This document shows, in pieces, positions 8,391 through 15,162 of a stretch of DNA of 15,162 nucleotides. Origin of the DNA: JBOFEH01 sp051650265 (GTDB taxonomy: Bacteria; Bacillota; Clostridia; Lachnospirales; Cellulosilyticaceae); the NCBI GenBank assembly GCA_051650265.1, contig JBOFIR010000262.1:1-15162 (forward strand), written 5' to 3'. The notes under the pieces were generated by a model. It saw nothing but the letters and a program-made list of their open reading frames with translations, was not told the origin of the DNA and searched no databases. The number at the start of each line of letters is the position of its first letter. Position 1 is the stretch's first letter. Both the position numbers and the translations under genes were made by a program.

Positions 8391-9196
8391 TATATGCCTG
8401 ATTGCGCTGTAAATCCAAACCCAACATCTTTTGCCTGATGCGCATCTGATCCCCATACCACAGGGATATCATATTTCACTACCAGCTCTTCTAAGATACC
8501 CGATGGATACTGCTCCTGACAAAGAGACTTTCTAAGCCCCCCTGTATTAAACTCGACTGCCATGTCTGCCTCTTTGATTGCTCTAACCACCTCTTCAAGG
8601 CGTACTTTATTCTCATAGATAAATGGAAATTCTTTTTGAAACACACGCACGAGGGACATATGCCCGATGCGGCGTGGTTTATACGGACCGAGATCTGCTT
8701 TAATCGATTTAATGAGGGTCTCAAAATACAAATCATAGAGTGCCTCTAAGCTTCCAACTTCTTTAAGTAACGCTCTAAATCCACTGATCTCATCAAAACA
8801 AATGTAACGCGTTCCGACTTTTACTATATGCACTGACAGCAGGCCATCTTGTAGATAAGGTCCATAGAGGCCAAGCATTTGTTTGGTCTCTTCTTCATAC
8901 CCTTCTATATAATCCACCTCAAGCCCCGTTGCAATCACCATCTCCCCTGCATATTCTTTTTTGAGTGCGGCCACCGCTTTAAAATAATCGAGCATCACTG
9001 CCTCACTTGGTGAACAGTACGCAGCTATCTTTTTCTCTAACACCCCTTCTGGCAGTGGCATGTGCTCCGTAAAAGTCATCACCTGAATACCCACTTCCTT
9101 GGCACGTTCCACATAGGCTCTGAGCGCATCTTGTGTCCCATGTGGACAAAATGGCGTATGGATATGCCCATCTCTTGAAACATCATATCTCTCCAT
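8390..9196 (-). CDS. hisJ: Histidinol-phosphatase, PHP family (HisJ type)
   Basis: HisJ-type enzymes remove phosphate from L-histidinol phosphate, the penultimate stage of histidine synthesis, using a trinuclear metal centre in a PHP-fold barrel. The 268 residues hold the expected metal ligands: H11 and H13 (DGHIHTPFC), H19, E44-H45 (FTEHMP), E93 and D95 (GLEVDYI), H123 (SVHIV), H179 (IGHMS) and D251 with H253 (GSDAH). The FNTGGLRK stretch near 216-223 fits the HisJ/HisK subgroup. The ATG is preceded by a purine-rich site (AGGGAG). No other histidine gene lies in the window. The gene sits 67 bases downstream of gapN on the same strand with no terminator between them, so it may be read from the gapN promoter. 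A TATACT at 9232-9237 may give it its own start, but no good -35 is seen. Another PHP phosphoesterase activity is possible. Confidence 0.88.
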   Translation of the reverse strand: MERYDVSRDGHIHTPFCPHGTQDALRAYVERAKEVGIQVMTFTEHMPLPEGVLEKKIAAYCSPSEAVMLDYFKAVAALKKEYAGEMVIATGLEVDYIEGYEEETKQMLGLYGPYLQDGLLSVHIVKVGTRYICFDEISGFRALLKEVGSLEALYDLYFETLIKSIKADLGPYKPRRIGHMSLVRVFQKEFPFIYENKVRLEEVVRAIKEADMAVEFNTGGLRKSLCQEQYPSGILEELVVKYDIPVVWGSDAHQAKDVGFGFTAQSGI

Positions 9197-9263
9197 ATTC
9201 CTCTCCCTCTTTCAACTCTTATGATGTCTTTAGTATAAGAGGGAATACAGAAAAAAGGAAGTC

Positions 9264-10730
9264 TTAATGTTCCTTATGAAGATTGAGTACAATCGCTTTG
9301 GGGCGCATCATCGACTCGATGCTATAACGAATGCCTTGTGTCCCCATGCCGGAGGACTTTACCCCTAAGAATGGAAAATGATCTGGTCCTCGTTCTGTCT
9401 TGTTATTAATCTGTACCGTCCCAACTTCTAATTGGTTGGCTACATAAAATGCTTGATCAATATTTTGAGTGAATACAGAGGATTGTAACCCATACTCTGA
9501 TGCATTAGCAATGGCGATTGCCTCATCTACATCTTTGACCCGCATAATAGGTAAGACTGGTCCAAAAGGTTCCTCCCATGCCAGTTTCATTTCTCCCGTA
9601 ACCTCATCTAGAAGTGTAGGTTCAAGTAGACGCCCTTCACGACTATACCCTGTTACGAGGCGTGCACCTTTTTGCAGCGCATCCTCTATCAATCCCCATA
9701 CAAAGTCTGCAGCTTGATCTGAGATCAGCGGTACAATGACAGTATCTTTATCCCATGGACTGCCTACCTTTAGCTTCTTTACACGCTCTTCGATGGCAGA
9801 CACAAGTTCATCTGCTACACATGCCTCTACCAGCACCCGTTTTACAGCTGTACAACGTTGCCCAGAATACGAAAATGCCCCTGACACAATATTATCTGCT
9901 GCATCTTTGAGGTCTGCATCCGCAAGAACAATAGCTGCATCTTTACCACCTAGCTCCATCAGCAATGGCTTCATGGTTGAAATACTACTAATATGTCTTC
10001 CTACCTCTGAGCTTCCTGTAAAGTTAATAAAGTCTACACCAGGGTGTTTGACAATATAGTCTCCAATCTGACTTCCTTTCCCTGTTATCGTACCCAATAC
10101 CCCTTTAGGTAATCCTGCAAGCTCAAAGATCTTGACCATGTATAGTGTACTAATCGCACCTTGTGTAGGCGGCTTGAGAACCACTGTATTGCCACCAACT
10201 AGAGCAGGCGCAATCTTAGATACCGACAAATTCACAGGATAATTAAAAGGAGAGATTGCAAGTACTGTCCCTAGTGGCTGTCTTGCTACAAATGACATTT
10301 TATTTTTGCCATACCCCGGAAAAGCATCTGCAGTCAACATCTCTCCTTTGAGCTGCTTTGCTGCATCCGCTGTAAACAAGATAAAATCAGCGGTGCGTTG
10401 TACTTCTGAAAGGCTAGACTTTTTGTCTTTGGCAATTTCTCTTACTAGGATGTCTGCCAGCTCTTCTTGGTGCTCTAAAAGAAGTGCTGCCGCCTTACCC
10501 AGTATTTGTGTACGTTCAATCAACGGTGTATCCCGCCATACTTTATGGGCACGGCGGGATGCTGCGATCACCTCATCCACCTCATCTTGATTCATAGCAG
10601 GCACCGCACCTACTAATGAACCATCAATAGGTGAATAAATTTTAATATGTTGCCCAGTATCTGAAAGCTTCCAGCTCCCGTCTACAAAATTCTTATAAAT
10701 AAGTTCCTCAGTTAAAATATCTCTAAACAT
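9264..10730 (-). CDS. gapN: NADP-dependent non-phosphorylating glyceraldehyde-3-phosphate dehydrogenase
   Basis: GapN oxidises glyceraldehyde-3-phosphate straight to 3-phosphoglycerate, bypassing the ATP-yielding phosphoglycerate kinase step and making NADPH. The 488-residue protein belongs to the aldehyde dehydrogenase superfamily. It has the oxyanion Asn163 (SPFNYPVN), Lys186 (LKPPTQG), the general base Glu259 (MELGGKD) and the nucleophile Cys293 (SGQRCTAVKR). By memory it closely resembles Streptococcus mutans GapN (475 residues) along most of its length, including INNKTERGPDHFPFLG near the C-terminus, which separates GapN from general aldehyde dehydrogenases. The start is ATG at 10730, because AAGGGG stands 7 bases before it. 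A TTG at 10751 lies upstream of that site and is unlikely. hisJ follows on the same strand, and a peroxiredoxin gene diverges from its upstream region. Confidence 0.95.
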   Translation of the reverse strand: MFRDILTEELIYKNFVDGSWKLSDTGQHIKIYSPIDGSLVGAVPAMNQDEVDEVIAASRRAHKVWRDTPLIERTQILGKAAALLLEHQEELADILVREIAKDKKSSLSEVQRTADFILFTADAAKQLKGEMLTADAFPGYGKNKMSFVARQPLGTVLAISPFNYPVNLSVSKIAPALVGGNTVVLKPPTQGAISTLYMVKIFELAGLPKGVLGTITGKGSQIGDYIVKHPGVDFINFTGSSEVGRHISSISTMKPLLMELGGKDAAIVLADADLKDAADNIVSGAFSYSGQRCTAVKRVLVEACVADELVSAIEERVKKLKVGSPWDKDTVIVPLISDQAADFVWGLIEDALQKGARLVTGYSREGRLLEPTLLDEVTGEMKLAWEEPFGPVLPIMRVKDVDEAIAIANASEYGLQSSVFTQNIDQAFYVANQLEVGTVQINNKTERGPDHFPFLGVKSSGMGTQGIRYSIESMMRPKAIVLNLHKEH

Positions 10731-10737
10731 AGAATCA

Positions 10738-10743
10738 CCCCTT
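10738..10743 (-). promoter_or_regulatory. Ribosome binding site of gapN
   Basis: AAGGGG on the minus strand is 7 bases before the ATG at 10730. It excludes the TTG at 10751 as the start. Confidence 0.75.
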
Positions 10744-10783
10744 AATAACAATTATTATTCTTTAGTTGCTATTTTATGACTTA

Positions 10784-10834
10784 ATTCCTTTTTTGGAATC
10801 ATATTCTGAAAAATAGTTCGAAAGAACTTGAACT
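10784..10834. promoter_or_regulatory. Cluster of short inverted repeats between gapN and bcp
   Basis: Two dyads lie in the divergent 174-base spacer. One is ATTCC (10784-10788) and GGAAT (10795-10799) around six T. The other is AGTTC (10815-10819) and GAACT (10824-10828) around GAAA. A second GAACT follows at 10830-10834, giving a tandem GAACTT GAACTT on the + strand. They could be operators for either gene. They do not match the PerR or CIRCE boxes I know. The sequence is AT-rich, so chance is possible. Confidence 0.3.
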
Positions 10835-10840
10835 TTTTTC

Positions 10841-10869
10841 TTTACAAATAAAATAACCCATGTAATAAT
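10841..10869 (+). promoter_or_regulatory. Candidate promoter of bcp
   Basis: TTTACA (10841-10846) and AATAAT (10864-10869) are 17 bases apart. TGT before the -10 gives it the extended TGn form. The ribosome site GGAGGT (10894-10899) and the ATG at 10905 follow at normal distances. Confidence 0.55.
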
Positions 10870-10904
10870 TAATATCAAATAATAAATATACATGGAGGTA
10901 TACT

Positions 10905-11369
10905 ATGTCAGACACACTACTACACGAGGGCATGCCAGCACCAGATTTTTTGCTTCCTGGTTCTGACGGCCAAGATCACTCAGTAAGCCAATACAAAGGC
11001 CAACGTATTATTCTCTATTTCTACCCTAGAGATAATACACCTGGTTGTACCAATCAAGCCCTTGGCTTCAAAGAATTCTTTGACCAGTTTAGTTCAAACA
11101 ATACAGTTATCTTAGGCGTAAGCCGTGACACACTTGCTTCACACGAAAAATTCATCGCTAAACACGACCTTCCCTTTATTTTATTGTCAGATCGTGATGA
11201 AACTGTATGTAAGCTCTATGACGTACTCAAAGAGAAAAAAATGTGTGGCAAAGTCGGCATAGGCATTGAACGTAGTACGTTTGTAATCAATGAAGAAGGT
11301 GTCTTAGAAAGCATCCATCGTAAAGTAAAAGTGCCAGGACATGTTGCCTCTCTTGCTTGTAATCTGTAG
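10905..11369 (+). CDS. bcp: Peroxiredoxin, Bcp/PrxQ family
   Basis: This 154-residue cytosolic thiol peroxidase would reduce hydrogen peroxide or organic hydroperoxides using thioredoxin or a similar donor. The peroxidatic Cys48 sits in FYPRDNTPGCTNQ, with Thr45 and Pro46 before it. The conserved Arg123 region (IERSTFVI) completes the active site. In E. coli Bcp the resolving Cys is five residues after the first, but here that position is Leu53. Other cysteines are at 102 (ETVCKLY), 114 (KKMCGK) and 152, close to the C-terminus. Either one of these resolves the sulfenic acid or the enzyme is a one-Cys type. Length and the rest of the fold are normal. The gene has its own promoter and ribosome site (GGAGGT, 5 bases before ATG), diverges from gapN and ends in its own terminator, so it is probably monocistronic. 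Confidence 0.93.
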   Translation: MSDTLLHEGMPAPDFLLPGSDGQDHSVSQYKGQRIILYFYPRDNTPGCTNQALGFKEFFDQFSSNNTVILGVSRDTLASHEKFIAKHDLPFILLSDRDETVCKLYDVLKEKKMCGKVGIGIERSTFVINEEGVLESIHRKVKVPGHVASLACNL

Positions 11370-11385
11370 TTTCTAACTACTGTTC

Positions 11386-11432
11386 CCCCCCAAATGTGCC
11401 CACTTATCTCGGATACATCTGGGGGGCTTTTT
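11386..11432 (+). terminator. Rho-independent terminator of bcp
   Basis: CCCCCC with AAATGT (11386-11397) pairs with ACATCT and GGGGGG (11415-11426), with one mismatch and a 17-base loop. A CTTTTT tract follows. It separates bcp from the next promoter. Confidence 0.85.
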
Positions 11433-11440
11433 GTTTGGCG

Positions 11441-11469
11441 TTGAGAAATGCTAGGTTATCTTTTATAAT
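11441..11469 (+). promoter_or_regulatory. Strong sigma-A promoter of the GltD-like / prfC operon
   Basis: TTGAGA (11441-11446), a 17-base spacer and a perfect TATAAT (11464-11469). It starts nine bases after the bcp terminator. The leader to the ATG at 11507 is about 30 bases, so no riboswitch fits. Confidence 0.8.
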
Positions 11470-11506
11470 AGATTTACAATAAAACACACTAGGAGCTCTG
11501 ACAATT

Positions 11507-12736
11507 ATGGAAAAACTCAAACTTGAAGCCAATAGATGTTTAAAATGCAAAAACGCACGTTGCAAATCACACTGCCCTATTGCAACCCCCATTCCTGAGG
11601 TAATACGCCTATTCGAGGAAGATAGACTTCACGAAGCAGGTGCACTACTTTGGGGCAACAATCCACTCTCGGCAATCTGTGCCATCGTCTGCCCACACGA
11701 AAATCAATGCGAAGGTCACTGTATCAAAGGGATCAAAGATACACCTATACCTTTTTACAAAATTGAAGAATATATCTCTTCAGCATATCTTGCTGAACTC
11801 TCTATTGAAAAAGCACCACGCAATGGCAAAAGAGTAGCTATTGTCGGTTCTGGACCTGCTGGGGTGACTGCCGCTATTATTTTAGCGCAAAAAGGGTATA
11901 CTGTTACTATGTTTGAAATGCGTGACAAAATCGGTGGGGTCCTCACCTACGGCATTCCCGAATTTAGATTGCCAAGGATCCTTATCACACAACTTGAACA
12001 AAAACTTCGTCAACTTGGTGTCATGATCAAGCCTAACACCCTTGTAGGTCCAGTCATCACACTTGACAAACTCCTATCAGACGGCTATGATGCCATCTTC
12101 ATTGGTACCGGTGTATGGAATCCAAAGACTCTTGGCGTCAAAGGTGAAACCCTCGGTCATGTACACTACGCTATCGATTATCTCAAGAATCCAAAAGGTT
12201 ATCACCTCGGCAATCGTGTATGCGTGATTGGCGCTGGCAATGTGGCCATGGACGCTGCACGTAGCGCCAAATACTATGGGAGTGAGTCGGTATACATCTG
12301 CTACAGACGCGGCGAGGAAGATATGACGGCTACAAAAAAAGAGATTGCTGAAGCCAAGGAAGAAGGTGTTCTCTTTAATCTCTATATGAGCCCAACAGAA
12401 ATCACAGAGGAAGGTGTCCGTTTCGTGGCTACCAAGAAAATCCTCTCTGAAGATGGCAAAGCGACACTTGAGACAGTTCCTAACTCAGAGACACTCTTTG
12501 CTTGTGATACGGTGATTATTGCCGTATCACAAGTACCAAAAAATAATATTGTAGCCAATACAACCGGCCTTGAAACCAAATACGGTCTCCTCACAACAGA
12601 TGACCTCGGACATACGACACGCGAAGGGGTATTTGCTTGTGGGGATGTAGTGAGTGGTGCACGTACTGTGATTGAAGCTGTGGTAAACGCCAAAAAGGTC
12701 GCCAACAGTATTGACGAATACTGTCAAAGCTTGTAA
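11507..12736 (+). CDS. GltD-like NAD(P)H-linked Fe-S flavoprotein (glutamate synthase small subunit family)
   Basis: The 409 residues show the GltD plan. An N-terminal domain carries two cysteine groups for [4Fe-4S] clusters (C11, C14, C19, C23 and C58, C62, C68, C72). An FAD-binding Rossmann motif follows at 113-119 (VGSGPAG), with GGVLTYGIPEFRLP at 143-156. An NAD(P)H-binding Rossmann motif is at 240-246 (VIGAGNV), and the closing FAD motif is GVFACGD (374-380). Such proteins carry electrons from NAD(P)H through FAD and Fe-S centres to a partner, such as GltA in glutamate synthase or NfnA in transhydrogenases. It is somewhat shorter than bacterial GltD (roughly 450-490), and no gltA, nfnA or other partner gene is in the window. 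It could be a stand-alone reductase. AGGAG lies 11 bases before the ATG. prfC follows after 35 bases with no terminator, so the two are probably co-transcribed. Confidence 0.88.
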   Translation: MEKLKLEANRCLKCKNARCKSHCPIATPIPEVIRLFEEDRLHEAGALLWGNNPLSAICAIVCPHENQCEGHCIKGIKDTPIPFYKIEEYISSAYLAELSIEKAPRNGKRVAIVGSGPAGVTAAIILAQKGYTVTMFEMRDKIGGVLTYGIPEFRLPRILITQLEQKLRQLGVMIKPNTLVGPVITLDKLLSDGYDAIFIGTGVWNPKTLGVKGETLGHVHYAIDYLKNPKGYHLGNRVCVIGAGNVAMDAARSAKYYGSESVYICYRRGEEDMTATKKEIAEAKEEGVLFNLYMSPTEITEEGVRFVATKKILSEDGKATLETVPNSETLFACDTVIIAVSQVPKNNIVANTTGLETKYGLLTTDDLGHTTREGVFACGDVVSGARTVIEAVVNAKKVANSIDEYCQSL

Positions 12737-12755
12737 CATTAAACTGACTATATTT

Positions 12756-12763
12756 AAGGATGG
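12756..12763 (+). promoter_or_regulatory. Ribosome binding site of prfC
   Basis: AAGGATGG lies 8 bases before the ATG at 12772. The earlier in-frame ATG at 12760 falls inside this site and is unlikely to be the start. Confidence 0.7.
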
Positions 12764-12771
12764 TTAATATA

Positions 12772-14379
12772 ATGAGTACTGAAACGATGAATTTTAAAGA
12801 TCAAATAGAAAAAAGAAGAACGTTTGCCATTATCTCGCATCCCGATGCAGGTAAGACAACACTCACAGAAAAATTCCTCCTTTACGGAGGTGCCATCCGT
12901 TCGGCTGGTACTGTTAAATCCAGAAGATCACAAAAGCATGCTGTATCTGACTGGATGGAAATCGAGAAACAAAGAGGGATCTCTGTTACATCGAGTGTGC
13001 TTCAGTTCAACTACGACGGTTTTTGCATCAATATCCTAGATACACCAGGACATCAAGACTTCAGTGAGGATACTTACAGAACACTTGTTGCTGCAGATAG
13101 TGCCGTGATGGTTATCGACTCTGCAAAAGGGGTTGAGGCACAAACAAAGAAACTTTTCAAAGTTTGTAAAATGCGTGGTATTCCAATCTTTACATTTATC
13201 AATAAGATGGATGCACAAGGTCGTGACCCATTCGAACTTGTTGAAGAGTTAGAAAACGTATTAGGGATCCGTTCATACCCTATGGACTGGCCTATTGGCT
13301 CTGGCAAAGAGTTCAAAGGTGTTTACAATCGTCAGAAAAAGCAAATTGAACTCTTCGGAGATGGTAATCACGGACAATCTATTGCAGAAGCGGTTACAGG
13401 TGATATCTCTGATCCTAAGTTTGCAGAACTTCTTGGCTCAGCCCTTCATGAAAAACTTCTTGAAGATATCGAACTTCTCGATATGGCTGGAGATGCCTTT
13501 GACTTAGAACAAATTCTTGATGGGGAACTCACACCAGTTTACTTTGGTAGTGCACTTACAAACTTCGGTGTTGAACCTTTCTTAGAGTCATTCTTAGAAA
13601 TTAGTAGACCTCCTCAACCTCGTGAAAGTAACCAAGGGTCTATCGCACCTACAGAAGATTACTTCTCAGGTTTCATCTTCAAAATCCAAGCCAATATGAA
13701 CCCTGCACATCGTGATCGTATCGCATTCCTTCGTATTTGCTCAGGTAAATTCGAAAAAGGTATGGATGTGACATTAGTTCAAAAAGGCAAAAAAGTTAAG
13801 CTTGCTCAGCCTCAACAATTCCTAGCACAAGACCGTGCCATGGTTGATGTCGCTTACCCTGGGGATATCATCGGTATTCATGACCCTGGTGTCTTCAATA
13901 TTGGCGATACACTTTGTACAGGTAACAACAAACTTGAGTATGTAGGTATTCCTCAGTTTGCCCCTGAACACTTTATGCGCCTTTCAACAATTAACGCCCT
14001 CAAGCGTAAACAATTCTTAAAAGGTGTGACTCAGCTTGCTGAAGAAGGCTCTGTTCAGGTATTCAAACCACATATGACAGGAACAGAAGAACTCATTGTC
14101 GGTGTTGTTGGTGTCCTTCAGTTCGAAGTACTCGAATACCGCCTCAACAACGAGTACGGTGTAGAACTTCGTAAACAAGGCTTACCATACCGCTTCATCC
14201 GTTGGATCGATATGCCAGACTTTGATTACTCTACATTTAAGCTTGCGCCAGATACAATGCTCGCCGAATCACCAGACGGTACACCAGTGCTTCTTGCACA
14301 GTACGAATGGTCGATCAAGCAGGTTCAAGACCGTAATGAAGGCGTTGTCTTAAGCGAAGTCCATTTAAGACACTCTTAA
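12772..14379 (+). CDS. prfC: Peptide chain release factor 3 (RF3)
   Basis: RF3 is a translational GTPase that removes RF1 or RF2 from the ribosome after peptide release. The 535-residue product, close to the 529 of E. coli, has the GTPase motifs in order. G1 is SHPDAGKTT (22-30), G2 is in RGISVTSS (68-75), G3 is DTPGHQDF (90-97) and G4 is NKMD (144-147). The RF3 signature VKSRRSQKHAVSDWMEIEKQ lies between G1 and G2 and separates it from EF-G and TetM-type proteins. The C-terminal part contains the usual beta-barrel and EF-G-like domains. The start at 12772 is set by the ribosome site at 12756-12763. The earlier ATG at 12760 adds only four residues. It is probably expressed from the promoter at 11441, behind the GltD-like gene, a partner with no evident functional link. 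A strong terminator follows. Confidence 0.97.
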   Translation: MSTETMNFKDQIEKRRTFAIISHPDAGKTTLTEKFLLYGGAIRSAGTVKSRRSQKHAVSDWMEIEKQRGISVTSSVLQFNYDGFCINILDTPGHQDFSEDTYRTLVAADSAVMVIDSAKGVEAQTKKLFKVCKMRGIPIFTFINKMDAQGRDPFELVEELENVLGIRSYPMDWPIGSGKEFKGVYNRQKKQIELFGDGNHGQSIAEAVTGDISDPKFAELLGSALHEKLLEDIELLDMAGDAFDLEQILDGELTPVYFGSALTNFGVEPFLESFLEISRPPQPRESNQGSIAPTEDYFSGFIFKIQANMNPAHRDRIAFLRICSGKFEKGMDVTLVQKGKKVKLAQPQQFLAQDRAMVDVAYPGDIIGIHDPGVFNIGDTLCTGNNKLEYVGIPQFAPEHFMRLSTINALKRKQFLKGVTQLAEEGSVQVFKPHMTGTEELIVGVVGVLQFEVLEYRLNNEYGVELRKQGLPYRFIRWIDMPDFDYSTFKLAPDTMLAESPDGTPVLLAQYEWSIKQVQDRNEGVVLSEVHLRHS

Positions 14380-14386
14380 TCCTAAT

Positions 14387-14435
14387 AATAAAGAGGGCAA
14401 CCTTTGCAGAAAATGCAAAGGTTGCCCTCTTTATT
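14387..14435. terminator. Bidirectional terminator after prfC, 22-bp perfect stem
   Basis: Arms 14387-14408 and 14414-14435 are fully complementary over 22 bases with a GAAAA loop. The outer ends are AATAAA and TTTATT. It ends both prfC and the convergent gene at 14443. Confidence 0.93.
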
Positions 14436-14442
14436 GATTTAA

Positions 14443-15111
14443 CTAGGCTTCATACAGTAATGCTTCACAAGCAGATTCCCATGGAATCTGTTCCAAAAAA
14501 TCCTCAAAAGACTCATACTGAGAAGGGAAGATCGCCTCTTCGTTCCCCATCAGATAAGCATCTATGATCCCTGTATCCCCAATATACTGGTGCGGTGCAA
14601 ATTGGAAGCGATGTGGCATACTACACCCACACAACCACAAGACCGTATCTTGTTCCTCCTGTGGCTCTACTGCATCTAAGTACTGCCATATACCACGCGT
14701 ACTACTCAAATGACCTTCAAGTAACCTTGTGCGTGCTTCAAGTCCTGGTAACACCTCTTCTAACCAGTAAGTATGAAATCCTTTCTCAATCAACACCTCG
14801 CTCAGTGTCATCACTGCGTCTGCTAGACGTTTCTCCCCCTTAGTCATCCTTTCTCTTTCAAAGCATTCACGCATTGTCTTCATCTGAAAGTCTTGACTCT
14901 CCCCCAGCATACACACCAGCGACTGCCCAACCTTGACCTCACCTAACTCACTTCTTAAGATATCTAGCGCCTCACAACCTCTAGCGCCAAGTCCTTTGCC
15001 AAAGCGCTCATACAACGCCTTATGATACGCCACACAAAACGCATCCCCCGCTAACGTGTCAAATCCACAAAGCATATCTAAAATCATATCGTACTTTACC
15101 ACAACCCCCAA
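14443..15111 (-). CDS. Uncharacterised protein, cysteine-containing
   Basis: I do not recognise the family. The 222 residues have no signal peptide or membrane segment and read as a soluble, mainly helical, acidic protein. There are eight cysteines, including a CGC in LWLCGCSMPHRF, which is high for a cytosolic protein of this size. The C-terminal third is rich in aromatic and acidic residues (SQYESFEDFLEQIPWES). The frame is open throughout, ends at TAG beside a terminator shared with prfC, and shows normal coding character, so it is likely a real gene. The start is uncertain. A G-run (AGGGGGG on the minus strand, near 15117-15124) favours TTG at 15111, 6 bases further on. TTG at 15114, GTG at 15102 and ATG at 15087 are alternatives. 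Its upstream neighbour is outside the window. Confidence 0.65.
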   Translation of the reverse strand: MGVVVKYDMILDMLCGFDTLAGDAFCVAYHKALYERFGKGLGARGCEALDILRSELGEVKVGQSLVCMLGESQDFQMKTMRECFERERMTKGEKRLADAVMTLSEVLIEKGFHTYWLEEVLPGLEARTRLLEGHLSSTRGIWQYLDAVEPQEEQDTVLWLCGCSMPHRFQFAPHQYIGDTGIIDAYLMGNEEAIFPSQYESFEDFLEQIPWESACEALLYEA

Positions 15112-15141
15112 CAAGCACCCCCCTACATTTTTTAAAAAAAG

Positions 15142-15153
15142 GTAATATATTAC
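15142..15153. promoter_or_regulatory. 12-bp perfect palindrome upstream of the unknown gene
   Basis: GTAATATATTAC reads the same on both strands and lies about 30 bases before the likely start at 15111. It could be an operator for a dimeric regulator. In such AT-rich sequence it may be chance. Confidence 0.25.
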
Positions 15154-15162
15154 TTGTCCTTA

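Noticed and set aside
9197..9263. A terminator between gapN and hisJ
   Set aside because: Only short, poorly pairing TCCCTCT/AGAGGGA segments are seen, with no compact hairpin and T-tract.
10731..10904. PerR, CIRCE or cre operator in the gapN-bcp spacer
   Set aside because: No segment matches the consensus forms I know for these boxes closely enough.
10905..11369. A broken or frameshifted bcp because the second cysteine is missing
   Set aside because: The frame is intact at normal length and the remaining active-site residues are present, so this is a natural variant of the family.
12382..12739. Minus-strand open frames opposite the GltD-like gene
   Set aside because: They lie wholly within a well-supported gene and have no ribosome site or recognisable product.
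1..15162. A defence island, CRISPR array, prophage, insertion sequence or tRNA
   Set aside because: No spaced direct repeats, transposase, integrase, toxin-antitoxin pair or tRNA-like fold was seen. The genes are mostly core metabolism.

Overview
The window looks like chromosomal DNA of a low-to-moderate GC Gram-positive anaerobe, most likely class Clostridia. The SecA resembles my recollection of Lachnospiraceae-type proteins, with a lengthened stretch between the DEVD box and the PPXD core and a C-terminal zinc SEC-C motif. Strong G-rich ribosome sites, a streptococcal/clostridial-type GapN and T-tailed hairpin terminators fit this. The assignment is inferred from protein character only. 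There is no rRNA, tRNA, CRISPR array, insertion sequence or phage gene.

Layout from left to right. (1) 2-1843, + strand: the end of a GT4-type glycosyltransferase, cut by the window edge, then a second glycosyltransferase-like protein with a DxD box. (2) 1943-4522, - strand: secA, starting at TTG. (3) 4779-8340, + strand: two overlapping genes for the halves of a heterodimeric ABC exporter. (4) 8390-10730, - strand: gapN followed by a HisJ-type PHP phosphatase. (5) 10905-11369, + strand: a Bcp/PrxQ peroxiredoxin divergent from gapN. (6) 11507-14379, + strand: a stand-alone GltD-like Fe-S flavoprotein followed by prfC (peptide-chain release factor 3). (7) 14443-15111, - strand: an unrecognised cysteine-containing protein. 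No gene-free stretch exceeds 190 bases.

Each of the three convergent gene pairs shares one hairpin with A-rich and T-rich flanks, so it can terminate transcription from both sides (1887-1931, 8346-8390, 14387-14435). The two divergent regions (4523-4778 and 10731-10904) carry the promoters.

Most genes are housekeeping: protein export, drug or lipid export, histidine synthesis and translation termination. A possible theme at 9264-12736 is redox supply. GapN makes NADPH, Bcp consumes thiol reductant, and the GltD-like protein is an NAD(P)H-linked flavoprotein. The neighbourhood suggests a link but does not prove one. I found no clear undescribed multi-gene system. The items most worth a second look are the DxD protein at 1010-1843, the peroxiredoxin with misplaced cysteines, the orphan GltD-like protein and the unknown gene at the right end.
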